Positions 1-7,845 of a stretch of 14,526 nt of DNA are shown piece by piece. How positions within the stretch are numbered: the first letter of the stretch is position 1; the number at the start of each line of letters is the position of its first letter. This DNA is from Thalassiosira profunda. Taxonomy: Eukaryota > Bacillariophyta > Thalassiosirophyceae > Thalassiosirales > Thalassiosiraceae. Made by a program: the position numbers and the translations under genes. The notes beneath the pieces are model-generated. The model did no database searches, was not told the DNA's origin, and was given only the letters and a program-made list of their open reading frames with translations. Where the stretch lies: the NCBI GenBank assembly GCA_036939355.1, contig JALLAP010000607.1, forward strand, positions 1-14,526, given 5' to 3'.

Positions 1-2536
1 AGACTCACCTTCCTCCTCGAACTCCTCACCGGAAGCCTCGGCGCTGCCCTCGTCGTCGCCGTCGCCGTCGAATTCACCCTCTCGGCCGGAGTTGTCCTCG
101 CCGGAGTCAGAGCCGGAGTCCTCCTCGGACTCGCTCATGCGTGGCTGAAGCAGCTCGTAGTGGTTCTCGTCGATGCGGAGGAGGTTGACTTGGTCGGCGT
201 CGGGGTCGACCAGGCCCACGAGGTCGGTGTCAGGCAGATCGGTTTCGTCGAGGATGGATGGGTACGCGATCGGCCCACGAGGGTAAGCCGGATCGTACAC
301 AGCGATGGGACGATGGATGTGCAACAGCCACGCCTTGATCTCATTTTCCCCCATCCACTGACCAGAACGCGCCATCTTCTTGCAGTACTTGGAGTGAGAC
401 ACGTTGAGTTCGTTACAAAAGGAACGTGGATTGGCCTTCATGATCGCGCAGATGATCTTTCGAACCTCCAGATGATTATCTTCAGTCCCGTACTCGTCCT
501 GGGAGAAGGCCCTAGGGAGGCAATTGCCACCAGCTCCATTGGAGACGCGCACGAATCTCTCCTCGATGTCGTTCAGGAACGCCTTCCGCTGCAGTTTGAG
601 GCGGGAGGCCTTGGTCTGGGACTTTTGGACGACCTTGGTGGAGGGCTTGGCACGGGGCTTGCCACCACCGGAGGTCGAACGCCCCCCGGGCTTCGGGGAC
701 TTCGAGCCGGAGCCGCCCTTGGCGCGGGGCTTGCCACCACCGGAGGTCGAACGCCCCGCGGGCTTCGGGGACAACTTCGAGCCGGAGCCGCCCTTGACGC
801 GGGGCTTGCCGCCACCGGAGGTCGAACGCCCCGCGGGCTTCGGGGACAACTTCGAGCCGGAGCCGTCCTTGGCACGGGTCTTGCCGCCACCGGAGGTCGA
901 ACGCCCCGCGGGCTTCGGGGACGGCTTCGAGCCGGAGCCGTCCTTGGCACGAGGCTTGCCACCACCGGAGGTCGAACGCCCCGCGGGCTTCGGGGACGGC
1001 TTCGAGCCGGAGCCGCCCTTGCCGCGCGCAGATCTGGCACCGGAGGTCGAACGCCCCCGGGACTTCGAGCCCGAGCCGCCCTTGCCGCGTTTCGCAGATC
1101 TGGCACCGCTCTTGCTCTTGCCTGGTGAGTGGTAGCACAAGTGTCCGCACAGCGTAAGAAGATGGAGAATCATCGTGCATATCGAGGGGACAAACACGAG
1201 TTTGCACTTACCTGAGATGCCCAGCCCTTTTACGGCAGATGCCAACGAGGCCAACGAGTCGCCCTCGCTCGAGGCCACCGGGTCGCCCTCGCTCGAGGCC
1301 AACGAGTCGCCCTTGCTCGAGGCCAACGAGTCGTCCTCGCTCGACGAGTTCTGGTCCGCAGCCTCCGTGAGCCCCAGCATTCTCGCTCTGTTCTTCGCCG
1401 CAGCGGCAGCGGTAGGATCGCGGGCCTCCCGGTAGTTCGAGAGGTCAGGCCCCTCATCATCATCTGCCTTGATCGGCAGAGAGAACGCCCATCCGGCCGT
1501 GGTGTCGCCGAGCTTGAAGCCGAAGCCGGTGTCGACTTGCTTGGAGTAGAAGCCGGCCTCGGCCTGTAGCCCACGGGGGCCACCTGCGAAGCGGGCCTGC
1601 GCACTTTGGAAGTTCTCGATGGAGCACTTCATGCCACGGGGGAATTCGATGAGGATGCTCGCAAAGTCCATGCCATCCTTCCTCAGCCGCTCCCGGAGCG
1701 ACTGGAGGGGAGGGAGATCGAGCTTGCCGAACCGCTCCGTATCCTTTCTTAGCTGGCCAGAGAGTTTGGCGATGAAAGAGTAAAGTGCCTTCTTGCTCCT
1801 TGGGATCGTGACGACCATTCCCGTTCCGTCGCCGACCAACCATGCTCCTTGACCGGCCTTGAGGTTGTAGCTCAACCCCTCGAGGTTTGGAGTGGGGACG
1901 AAGATGTGAACCAGATTATAGTAGACCTGCGATTGCAAAAGTGGGCAGGGTGGAGAAGCGTGAGTTTTGTCTGCACATGTACATTGGGGCCAATGAAGAG
2001 GAATTGCCACTTACATCATCCTTGTCCGCCCCTCGATTGGCATGCGCTGCCATGACGTTCAGGGGAAATCCGCTCGAAAAGTGACCCTTGCTATCGAATG
2101 CCATCCGGAGGGCAAAGTCGACCCTCTGTCCATCGACGAGCACGTTCTGCCGGAGCCACGCCGGGGAGTCGAATGTCTGTGGGCTCGACGTGGACGACAT
2201 GGTGGTGGTGGTAGGCGGAAACTGATACTCAAACTGCTCCTGTGTCAGTGGGGGAAGCCTCCTCTTCTTGTCCGTGAACCGGATATAGTCGTGGGGGTCG
2301 TAGCCGAGGGGGAGGACTTTGTATTCGCAAGCAGAGTCCTGATTCTTCCGGTGGGAATCGCAGGAGGTTTTGACCGAGGGCTTCCAGGTGCTGTTGACCT
2401 TTTTCAAGCCGCTGGCGTCGAAGGCCACCTTGCCAGTGTCAAGCCGGATCGCGCCCTTCAACGCGGATGGCTTCAGGCGAGCGAGGTTCACGTACCTCAC
2501 AAGGCCGTATTGCAACTCGTCGGCGCCTTTCAGCAT
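1..2536 (-). CDS. OTU-type cysteine protease with basic repeat linker (3 exons visible, 3' end off the window)
   Basis: Exons read 2536-2015, 1926-1212 and 1121-9; introns 2014-1927 (88 bp) and 1211-1122 (90 bp) are GT-AG and keep frame. An AAG/GTGAGT donor sits at 9/8, so further exons probably lie left of the window. Layout of about 783 codons seen: residues 1-412 form a folded-looking region of no family I recognise (WLRQNVLVDGQRVDFALRM near 140, LVHIFVPTPNLEGL near 180); 24-bp Ser/Asp/Glu repeats; 25-residue basic repeats at about 426-571; an OTU domain with the nucleophile motif GGNCLPRAF (Cys about 613), a W-GENEIKAW helix and the histidine motif ENHYELL (His about 733); then an acidic tail. 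By family, OTU proteins remove ubiquitin chains. The residue three before the Cys, usually Asp, is Gly here. The H1-like linker suggests a nuclear or chromatin setting (inference). Start ATG 2536 is the first in frame after a stop; an upstream exon starting at ATG 2742 is possible but needs a weak AAG acceptor. Confidence 0.75.
646..1083 (-). repeat. In-frame 75-bp tandem repeat (25-residue Lys/Ser/Gly/Pro unit) in the OTU gene
   Basis: On the plus strand the landmark GCC-rich core followed by ggaggtcgaacgcccc recurs at about 661, 733, 808, 883 and 958, with a degenerate copy near 1033. Spacing is 72, 75, 75, 75 and about 75 bp, all multiples of three. On the coding strand the unit reads roughly GGGKPRAKGGSGSK, then LSPKPAGRSTS. 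It carries SPKP motifs like those of histone H1 tails, and almost every unit has two Ser-rich phosphorylation-type patches flanked by Lys or Arg. All three minus frames and some plus frames stay open, which explains several long shadow reading frames here. Copy divergence is highest at the N-terminal end (RSTSGARSARG), as expected if homogenisation runs in the centre. Confidence 0.9.
1237..1332 (-). repeat. 24-bp tandem repeat, unit DSLASSEG, in the OTU gene
   Basis: Four consecutive 24-bp units on the coding strand read DSLASSKG, DSLASSEG, DPVASSEG and DSLASLAS. The repeat lies at the 3' end of exon 2, just before the basic 25-residue repeats. It adds a short acidic, serine-rich (casein-kinase-2-like) spacer. 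Units are nearly identical at DNA level, which points to recent slippage or unequal exchange. Confidence 0.85.
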
Positions 2537-2797
2537 CTTCGAGTTTTATGGGAGCTTTCAAGTGGCGTTAGGATGCACTGAGCCTTGCTCGAAACCTTGG
2601 CGATGCAAAAAGCTGTTGAGATGGCCGTGGTAAGTGCAACACGATTGAATTCTGTGTCAATCATGCCCAATCTTACATGATTGATACTCAAGACGTTCGA
2701 GATACCACTTCCTCCGCAGAGCTGCGCCAAAAACTCCCTCATGATTCCTCTGTACGAAGGAACTGCACAAGAAAACACGTCGACTGTGGAGGCGTCC

Positions 2798-2863
2798 AAG
2801 GCGCCCGGTAACGACCAGCGTCGTCTTCCCAAGGCGCCCGGTAACGACCAGCGTCGTCTTCGG
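2798..2863. repeat. 33-bp tandem duplication
   Basis: Two adjacent 33-bp copies start at 2798 and 2831 (aaggcgcccggtaacgacca followed by gcgtcgtcttc), differing only in the last bases. The duplication lies just upstream, in plus-strand direction, of the 72-bp minisatellite and is a multiple of three. Confidence 0.9.
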
Positions 2864-2884
2864 ACTCTGGCGGTGGCATGCGAA

Positions 2885-3290
2885 GCGTCCCGGAACGAGG
2901 TGTTACTCCGGCGAGGGATCCGTGGTGGCGGTGGCCGGCGAGGCGTCCCGGAACGGGATCGTGGCGTTGCCGGTGGACTCCAGCGAGGGATCCGTGGTGG
3001 CGGTGGCCTGCGAGGCGTCCCGGAACGGGATCGTGGCAGCGAGGCGTCCCGGAACGAGGTGTTGGCGTTGCCGGTGGACTCCGGCGAGGGATCCGTGGTG
3101 GCGGTGGCCTGCGAGGCGTCCCGGAACGGGATCGTGGCGTTGCCGTTGGACTCCGGCAAGGGATCCGTGGTGGCGGTGGCCTGCGAGGCGTCCCGGAACG
3201 AGGTGTTGGCGTTGCCGGTGGACTCCGGCGAGGGATCTGTGGTGGCGGTGGCGTACGAGGCGTCCCGGAACGAGGTGTTGGCGCGGTTGT
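2885..3290. repeat. 72-bp minisatellite with two shortened units
   Basis: The plus-strand landmark gcgtcccggaacg begins at 2885, 2943, 3015, 3044, 3116, 3188 and 3260, giving spacings of 58, 72, 29, 72, 72 and 72 bp. The full unit contains gttgccggtggactccgg, a GGATCC (BamHI-like) step and a GGTGGCGGTGG block. The short units of 58 and 29 bp each break the triplet register, but together they sum to 87 bp, so the frame is restored outside them. On the plus strand the unit translates as ALPVDSGEGS, then VVAVACEASRNEV (minus strand: FRDASQATATTDPSPESTGN). The array is GC-rich and free of stop codons in most frames. Confidence 0.9.
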
Positions 3291-3435
3291 CGCACTTCGT
3301 CGAGCGACCCGTGGTGTACGAGCGTGCGCAAATGGTCCTTGAGCCCGCGCCGCATGTCGATGAAGCGAGTAGCAACACATGTCCGTAGCGGGTGGGGGAC
3401 GAGTCTCTTTACTTTGCGTTGTTCTTTGAGCTATC

Positions 3436-4461
3436 CTAAATGCCCAAGTCCTCCCACTGTTCGCATACTTCGTTGATCTCCTCCTGCTCTTCCCATTTCT
3501 TCTTCCTGCCATCAATCTCTTCCTCGTGCATCTCCCGTGCCTGCTTGTTTCGCTTCACAACCCAACCAGGTTCCTCCCGCTGCCTTCTCTTTTCCTGGTG
3601 GATATGGTCGCGAAATACACCAAGAGGAAACTTTGTGTACTCACTCCTTGTCGTCCACAGCTGCTTTGGTTTGACATCATCCGCGATTCCATCTCTGACA
3701 TCTGTTTCAAGCAAAGAACGCGCATTGTGTGTGTCCCAGAAGGGATAGCCGCGGTTGGTCATCTCCGCTCTTGGATATGCAATAATCTCAGACAATATTT
3801 CCCTCTCATCCTCGCGCACAACAGTTCGAAGGGTCTCAGCCGCATCCCGAATCGTTCCAAGGTACTCCTTGAAGTTCCTTATTGCATAGTTTTGAAACCA
3901 AGGATGGGACTTGTAGATTTCCTCCACTGACATTCTGTACACCCTTGATCTCTCATCGTCGAATAATTGCACCAACAGGAGCTTCGCCTTTGACTTTCCC
4001 CATGCTTTGACTTTCCCTGAAGACTGCGGGTCGAGCAGACGAGTAATTAACTCAGCCTTTCGCCCTGATACAGGCAGCTCTAGATCTCGCAAGCGCTGCT
4101 TCAGCTCTGACACCTTGAGTTGTTGCAGTGCCTCTTTTGTTTGCTTCAATTGCTGCAACTTCTCCTTGATTGCCTCCTCTCCATCGGCATCGTCATCGTC
4201 GCTACAATCAGTATCGTAGTAACTATCCTCTTCGTCCGACTCAGAAGAATCCGACTCCACGTCGATACCTAAGCGTGGATTTGGCTGACTTTGAAAGTCA
4301 ACCCAACTGCGAGGAATGCCATCCTCCTCCTCCTCCTCCTCCTCCTCCTCCTCCTCCTCCTCCGAACCCTCGCAGTCCTCGTCCGAGTAGTCCTCGTCCG
4401 AGTAGTCCTCGTTCGAGTAGTCCTCGTAGTCCGAGTCGTCGTAGTCGGAGCCACTATCCAT
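3436..4461 (-). CDS. SAP-domain protein with acidic N-terminus (341 aa)
   Basis: Single exon; ATG at 4461 is the first in frame, and the open frame upstream to 4620 has no ATG. Residues 1-95 are extremely acidic: SDEDY repeats, a run of about 14 Glu at 34-47 and further Ser/Asp/Glu. Residues 95-115 are Gln/Lys helix, and 115-143 are a clear SAP motif (LKVSELKQRLRDLELPVSGR, then KAELITRLL), a helix-extended-loop-helix that in known families binds AT-rich scaffold DNA or RNA. Residues about 165-300 form a second, well-structured block: WFQNYAIRNFKEYL, then YPFWDTHNARSLLETDV, then KPKQLWTTRSEYTKFPLGVF. It resembles hypothetical proteins of algae, but I cannot name the family. The C-terminus is a charged helix. 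A nuclear nucleic-acid-binding role is inferred from the SAP motif and acidic tail only. Confidence 0.85.
   Translation of the reverse strand: MDSGSDYDDSDYEDYSNEDYSDEDYSDEDCEGSEEEEEEEEEEEEEDGIPRSWVDFQSQPNPRLGIDVESDSSESDEEDSYYDTDCSDDDDADGEEAIKEKLQQLKQTKEALQQLKVSELKQRLRDLELPVSGRKAELITRLLDPQSSGKVKAWGKSKAKLLLVQLFDDERSRVYRMSVEEIYKSHPWFQNYAIRNFKEYLGTIRDAAETLRTVVREDEREILSEIIAYPRAEMTNRGYPFWDTHNARSLLETDVRDGIADDVKPKQLWTTRSEYTKFPLGVFRDHIHQEKRRQREEPGWVVKRNKQAREMHEEEIDGRKKKWEEQEEINEVCEQWEDLGI
4322..4362 (-). repeat. CTC/GAG trinucleotide microsatellite encoding poly-Glu
   Basis: About 13-14 uninterrupted CTC triplets on the plus strand (GAG on the coding strand) produce the poly-glutamate run of the SAP-domain protein. 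The use of a single codon shows recent slippage. The adjacent GTCCGAGTAGTCCTC units (15 bp, encoding EDYSD) form a second short tandem series at about 4377-4425. Confidence 0.9.
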
Positions 4462-4698
4462 CGTCGGCGGGTGTCCGGGCGAATGGTGGGACCGGCTACG
4501 TGCGCCGCCTGTCGGCGCACTTCGCGGCGGCGACGACGGGGGGCAGCGGCGGAGCCAGGCGAAGGGTAGGGCCCAGGCTATGGCCTCGGCGCCGCCTGTT
4601 GTCCTGTCGGCTGCGCACACCGGCGGGCGGGCGGGGAGGTCCGCGCCGCCGCGCGTGGGTGCCTTGCGCTTTCGTTCAACGGCATCAAGTTTTTTTCA

Positions 4699-4794
4699 GA
4701 TAATTTTCCGATAATTGTCCGATATCCGATAATTGTCAGATAGTTTCAGATAGCGTCCGATAGTTTTGCGATAGTTTCCGATAGTTTTCCGATA
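4699..4794 (+). repeat. Ten GATA motifs spaced 10-11 bp (degenerate CCGATAGTTTT repeat)
   Basis: GATA begins at 4699, 4710, 4721, 4728, 4739, 4749, 4759, 4770, 4780 and 4791. Spacing is 11, 11, 7, 11, 10, 10, 11, 10 and 11 bp, i.e. about one DNA turn apart except for one 7-bp step. The units read like tccgatagtttt or tccgataattg. Such phasing puts most motifs on the same helical face. It sits in a divergent intergenic region about 240-330 bp upstream of the SAP gene ATG. Confidence 0.85.
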
Positions 4795-4804
4795 GCGCTA
4801 CTCA

Positions 4805-4824
4805 TGTCGCATCTCGATGCGACA
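4805..4824. promoter_or_regulatory. Inverted repeat TGTCGCATC-TC-GATGCGACA with a third half-site
   Basis: The two 9-bp arms are perfect, with a 2-bp spacer (CATCTCGATG core). A third copy of the right half, GATGCGACAC, lies at 4836-4845, exactly 20 bp (two helical turns) after the one at 4816-4825. This is the geometry of a dimeric DNA-binding protein site. No transcription factor is identified. Confidence 0.6.
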
Positions 4825-5059
4825 CACATGAATTTGATGCGACACTAAAAATAGAGAGACCGGTTTGTTGCTGGGGAAGATTGCTGACGGAGAGGAAGAG
4901 AGCTGCAAATAGATTCAAGGTGCCTATCAGTAGTCTCTAGGTTACTCCACTCCAAAGTCCTATCATGTGCTTCCCTCTTGTTTGTATCGATATTGCGCGA
5001 CTTGTTGGGTGGCAGTTGGTATCTTCGTTGGTGCCTCGCCCCTGCCTCTTGATCCTCGC

Positions 5060-5987
5060 ATGCATGCCGTGCAGTGGCTGCTCGCCTCCACTTTTGGCTC
5101 GATCGATACACAGCATCTCCAGGCACTGCTAATCACTATGGCATCGTCGGAGGTTGACGGTATCCTCTGCCGTGACTCTACATCGTACCGCAACCCCTTC
5201 AATGGACACAACTGCTCGAAGCACGATGAGAGAGCCTGCGTCGAGTGGAAAGACGTGTTGGACAAGCCAGAATTCGACGAGCTTCTCCGGAGCTGCCCTG
5301 AATCATGCGACCTAGTTTCGGAGTGCATGTGAGTTCCAGCGCTTGTTGCTTGTTTGGTGTTTGCTTGGAAACAGCTCTCACACATCTCATCACTTGCAAC
5401 ACTGCAGGAACGCTCGTCCCAATCTCTTTGGCACTCCGTCTGAGTCCTATCTGGAAGAACCCTCGAGTAAAGCGCCCGGCAACTCGGCAGGAGTAGCACT
5501 TCTGTGGACGTTTGGGGCGATGTTAATGTTCTATGCTGGTTACAAACTCTACCGGCATCAGAGAAAGAGAACGTCCAAGCTCGGTGCCTTTCCAGGTCCA
5601 GCTGGCGGCAAAGATGAGGAATCTGGCACCGATGGAGCAAAGAGAGATGCGATCCATTGCTGCAACTCCAACGAGAACAGTGCTTTCCCAGTGCCAATTA
5701 ATCTGCCAACGCCGCGGTGGCTTCCTGAACTGAACATATCTGTGGACACCGACTCGTCTGACGGCAGTGGAGAGGGGATGCATCGAAGTGTTCTGAGCAA
5801 CGTTTCATTCGGCGAAGTCATCGTGCTCTCGCCTACCAATTATATGTTGACTAAGCGATTGGAAGATGGCGAGGATTGCATCCGGAGTCCGTGTGGATCG
5901 GTAACTGTTGTGCACTTATTGGGAGCGATGAGATCGTACGAAGAGGAGTCGGACGAATGCTGCACCGTGTCCACAAAGAGTCCATGA
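5060..5987 (+). CDS. Single-pass membrane protein with ShKT-like six-Cys ectodomain (282 aa, 2 exons)
   Basis: Exons 5060-5328 and 5408-5987; the intron 5329-5407 (79 bp, AT/GTGAGT to TGCAG) joins EC-M-NARPNLFG in frame. Residues 37-89 hold six cysteines (C37, C52, C60, C79, C83, C89) in CRDSTSYRNPF..., ending in LLRSCPESC. This is the C-x-D plus CPxSC pattern of ShKT-like domains that are frequent in stramenopile surface proteins. One hydrophobic helix at about 117-137 (GVALLWTFGAMLMFYAGY) is followed by RHQRKRTSK, a stop-transfer signal, so the roughly 145-residue tail should be cytosolic. The tail has Ser/Asp-rich patches and repeats of VVHLL-like hydrophobics. ATG 5060 gives only a weak signal peptide. 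The frame stays open upstream to 4934 and contains CWVAVGIFVGASPL, a better signal core, without an ATG, so an unseen upstream exon may hold the true start. Function unknown; receptor or adhesion role is inference. Confidence 0.65.
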
Positions 5988-6013
5988 AGCGTCCGTCGGT
6001 TGCAGTCGAGATG

Positions 6014-7684
6014 CTATTTCTTTACTTTGTATCTGGTGTTCAACATATTCTTGGCCCGTGAGAGATACTGCTGCTGGTCAGCCGAAGATTGTTTAATTCG
6101 CCTCAATTTGCTGTCAAGCTCGCCAGCAGCCTCTGTAGCGTAACTCTGTAGCTCTTGCAACTTCTGCTCGTGTGCTGCCATCTCGTTGTCCTTTTCGGCT
6201 TGGTGCTTGCTGTACGAAGAGACGAGTTAGCCGTGACTACAGCGGAGAGAGGATGAAATCCCCCCGACGCATACAACTCACCTCAGATCTTCCTCCATCC
6301 TTTGTTTCGCGCCGGCAATATCCTGCTCGATATCACCTCGGCGCAGGGCAATCAATGAAAGCTTCTCCTCGATGCTCCTCGTGTGCTCCTCCACTCTTGC
6401 CTTTTGCTGCCTTCGCTTGCGATCAATTTTGTTTGTGATATCGTCGAGTTTGCTTTGAACTTCGTCCAGCTCATCCGCCATAGCATCAACACTACTGCTA
6501 AGCTTGGTCTTCCTCGCTTCGATGCGTGAGATATTGCGCTTGCTCTCTTCCGCGGCAGCTCTTTGCTCTTCCAAGCTCTCCTTCAACGCTGTAACCTTTT
6601 CCTCGTGAGCAGCGGATAGACCAGCAAGAGTATTATCTGGCGACTCGTACTCTGTATTCTGATCGAGGATGCTCCGCCTGATCAAGCCGTCGATCTGCTC
6701 CTTTCTCCACTGCAAGAGCTCCTCCTTCTGCAACTTGTTCTTCTTCTCTATCCTAACTGCCGAGTCTTCCAACCACGTCGCTTCCCACTCGTGTTTGGTG
6801 GAGTTGACGTCTTTTTCCACGCGCGCGAGTTCAGCGTCCAATTCAACCCGCCGGGCGTCCTTCTTTGCCGCGAGCTCGTGCGTGAGTTGCTGCACGCGTT
6901 TGGAGCTCCGTACCTTGGCCAACGTCACATCGTTTTCCTTGGCCAGCGTTTCGAGCTGCAGGGCATACATTTTCTTCGCTGCTTCCTCCTCCTCCATCAG
7001 TTTCTCTTTGAGCTTTGCCAAGCTGGCAGCGTGCTCGTTCTGTTCCCGTAGCAGAACGCTAGCAAACTCACTGCGCTGCGTGATGAATGCGTTGGATTGC
7101 TGCTCGCTCCTCTCGAACGCTTGGATGCGCTCCGCCAATTCATTCGCGCACTGCAACTCTAGCTTTTGTTTGGCAAACGCCGTTGTGGATCGAATTTCCT
7201 CGCATTGCTCCCGGTGCTTTCGCGTGAGACGGTCGATGTTCGGCTGGATACCCTTCCAAGTCAACCGGTGGATGTCCGCTACTCGTCCATCGTGCCACAC
7301 CTTTTCTCTCTCCGCCCGCTCCCGTTTGTGCTGCTGAAGAGCCGCCTCCTTCTTTGCAGCAATTTCCCGCCTCACATCATCGAGGTTCTTCTTCTTGGCG
7401 GCTTCGGCTGCCTTCTTCTGCGCCACCGCTTCATTCAGCCGAGTTTCCAGCGCGCTCTTCTTTTGGGCCAGCGATTCAACGACGCAGGCTGTTTCGGAAC
7501 GGCTCTCCTTGCTTTCGGCCGTGAGTTTTTGCAATGCCGCCTCCTGTTTCTCCTGGTACGCCGCGAATTCATCGGCATGGCGCGAAGTTTGTTCGTTGAT
7601 GAGCCGGCGGAGGAGCTCTGCGGACTTTTTTCTGTCCTCTATCTCCAACGAGAGGTGCACGAGCTTGTCTCCGAGCGAAGTCAT
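6014..7684 (-). CDS. CEP131/AZI1-like centrosomal and ciliary coiled-coil protein (532 aa, 2 exons)
   Basis: Exons 7684-6282 and 6209-6014, intron 6281-6210 (72 bp, AG/GTGAGT to TACAG). The splice continues the helix in frame (MEEDL-SKHQAEKDNEM) to a TAG stop. Nearly the whole protein is charged coiled coil. The diagnostic segment is residues about 139-153, HRLTWKGIQPNIDRL, then TRKHREQ, matching the T-V-K/R-G-L-E-P-E-I block of CEP131. The flanking helices also match the family in order. CEP131 acts at centriolar satellites, basal bodies and the ciliary transition zone. Animal CEP131 is about twice as long; here the N-terminal half is missing or lies in unrecognised upstream exons. The open frame upstream to 7915 contains no ATG. 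The gene converges on the ShKT-membrane gene with 26 bp between stops, so their 3' UTRs must overlap. Confidence 0.82.
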
Positions 7685-7845
7685 AGTGCTGTGCAGCGTC
7701 CCAAGCAAGTCCTGCCGCAAGCAACGTCCCAAGTCGCTTGGCGTCGCAGCCTCCGCGGGCTGTTGAATTTTTTCAATCGATTCGACTTTTTTCCTTGATT
7801 CGAAAAACAGAAATCGCCTTGCAACTCGTGCCACCCCGGAGAGGC

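Larger units (their letters stand above)
2537..3435. other. About 900 bp between the OTU and SAP genes, holding a minisatellite
   Basis: No convincing gene was found. It lies upstream of the OTU gene and downstream of the SAP gene, both on the minus strand. The centre is a 72-bp minisatellite with a 33-bp duplication beside it. The reading frames crossing it are open on both strands. The only ATG-started ones are a plus-strand frame 2741-3388 (about 215 codons) and a minus-strand candidate first exon 2742-2677 (MREFLAQLCGGSGISNVLSI...) ending in a CAT/GTAAGA donor. The latter could splice to position 2536 to extend the OTU protein; a CTAAC branch-like motif lies at about 2567-2571, but the acceptor would be AAG, unlike every other acceptor here. 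I treat the region as promoter or 5' region of the OTU gene with low certainty. Confidence 0.5.
4462..4966. promoter_or_regulatory. Divergent control region between SAP gene and ShKT-membrane gene
   Basis: No gene was seen on either strand. About 4462-4680 is GC-rich and lies directly upstream of the SAP gene start; it is probably its 5' UTR and promoter. From 4691 the base composition flips to AT-rich, with ten GATA motifs, then an inverted repeat at 4805-4824. The two flanking genes are transcribed away from here, so elements may serve both. The boundary with the membrane-protein gene is uncertain because an unseen first exon of that gene could lie in 4850-4966. Confidence 0.5.

Noticed and set aside
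160..1128. Plus-strand open frame of 322 codons
   Set aside because: It is the antisense of the OTU exon and its 75-bp repeats; the minus strand gives the OTU motifs and consistent splice sites.
646..3290. CRISPR array or transposon interpretation of the 75-bp and 72-bp repeats
   Set aside because: The repeats are head-to-tail without unique spacers, one set is coding in frame, and there are no terminal inverted repeats or transposase; the DNA is eukaryotic.
4462..4620. N-terminal extension of the SAP protein
   Set aside because: The frame is open but has no ATG; it would start at GTG, which is unlikely in a nuclear gene.
6669..7798. Several plus-strand open frames over the CEP131-like gene
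   Set aside because: They are Cys/Ser/Leu-rich mirror translations of a Glu/Lys/Ala-rich coiled coil; family similarity is on the minus strand.
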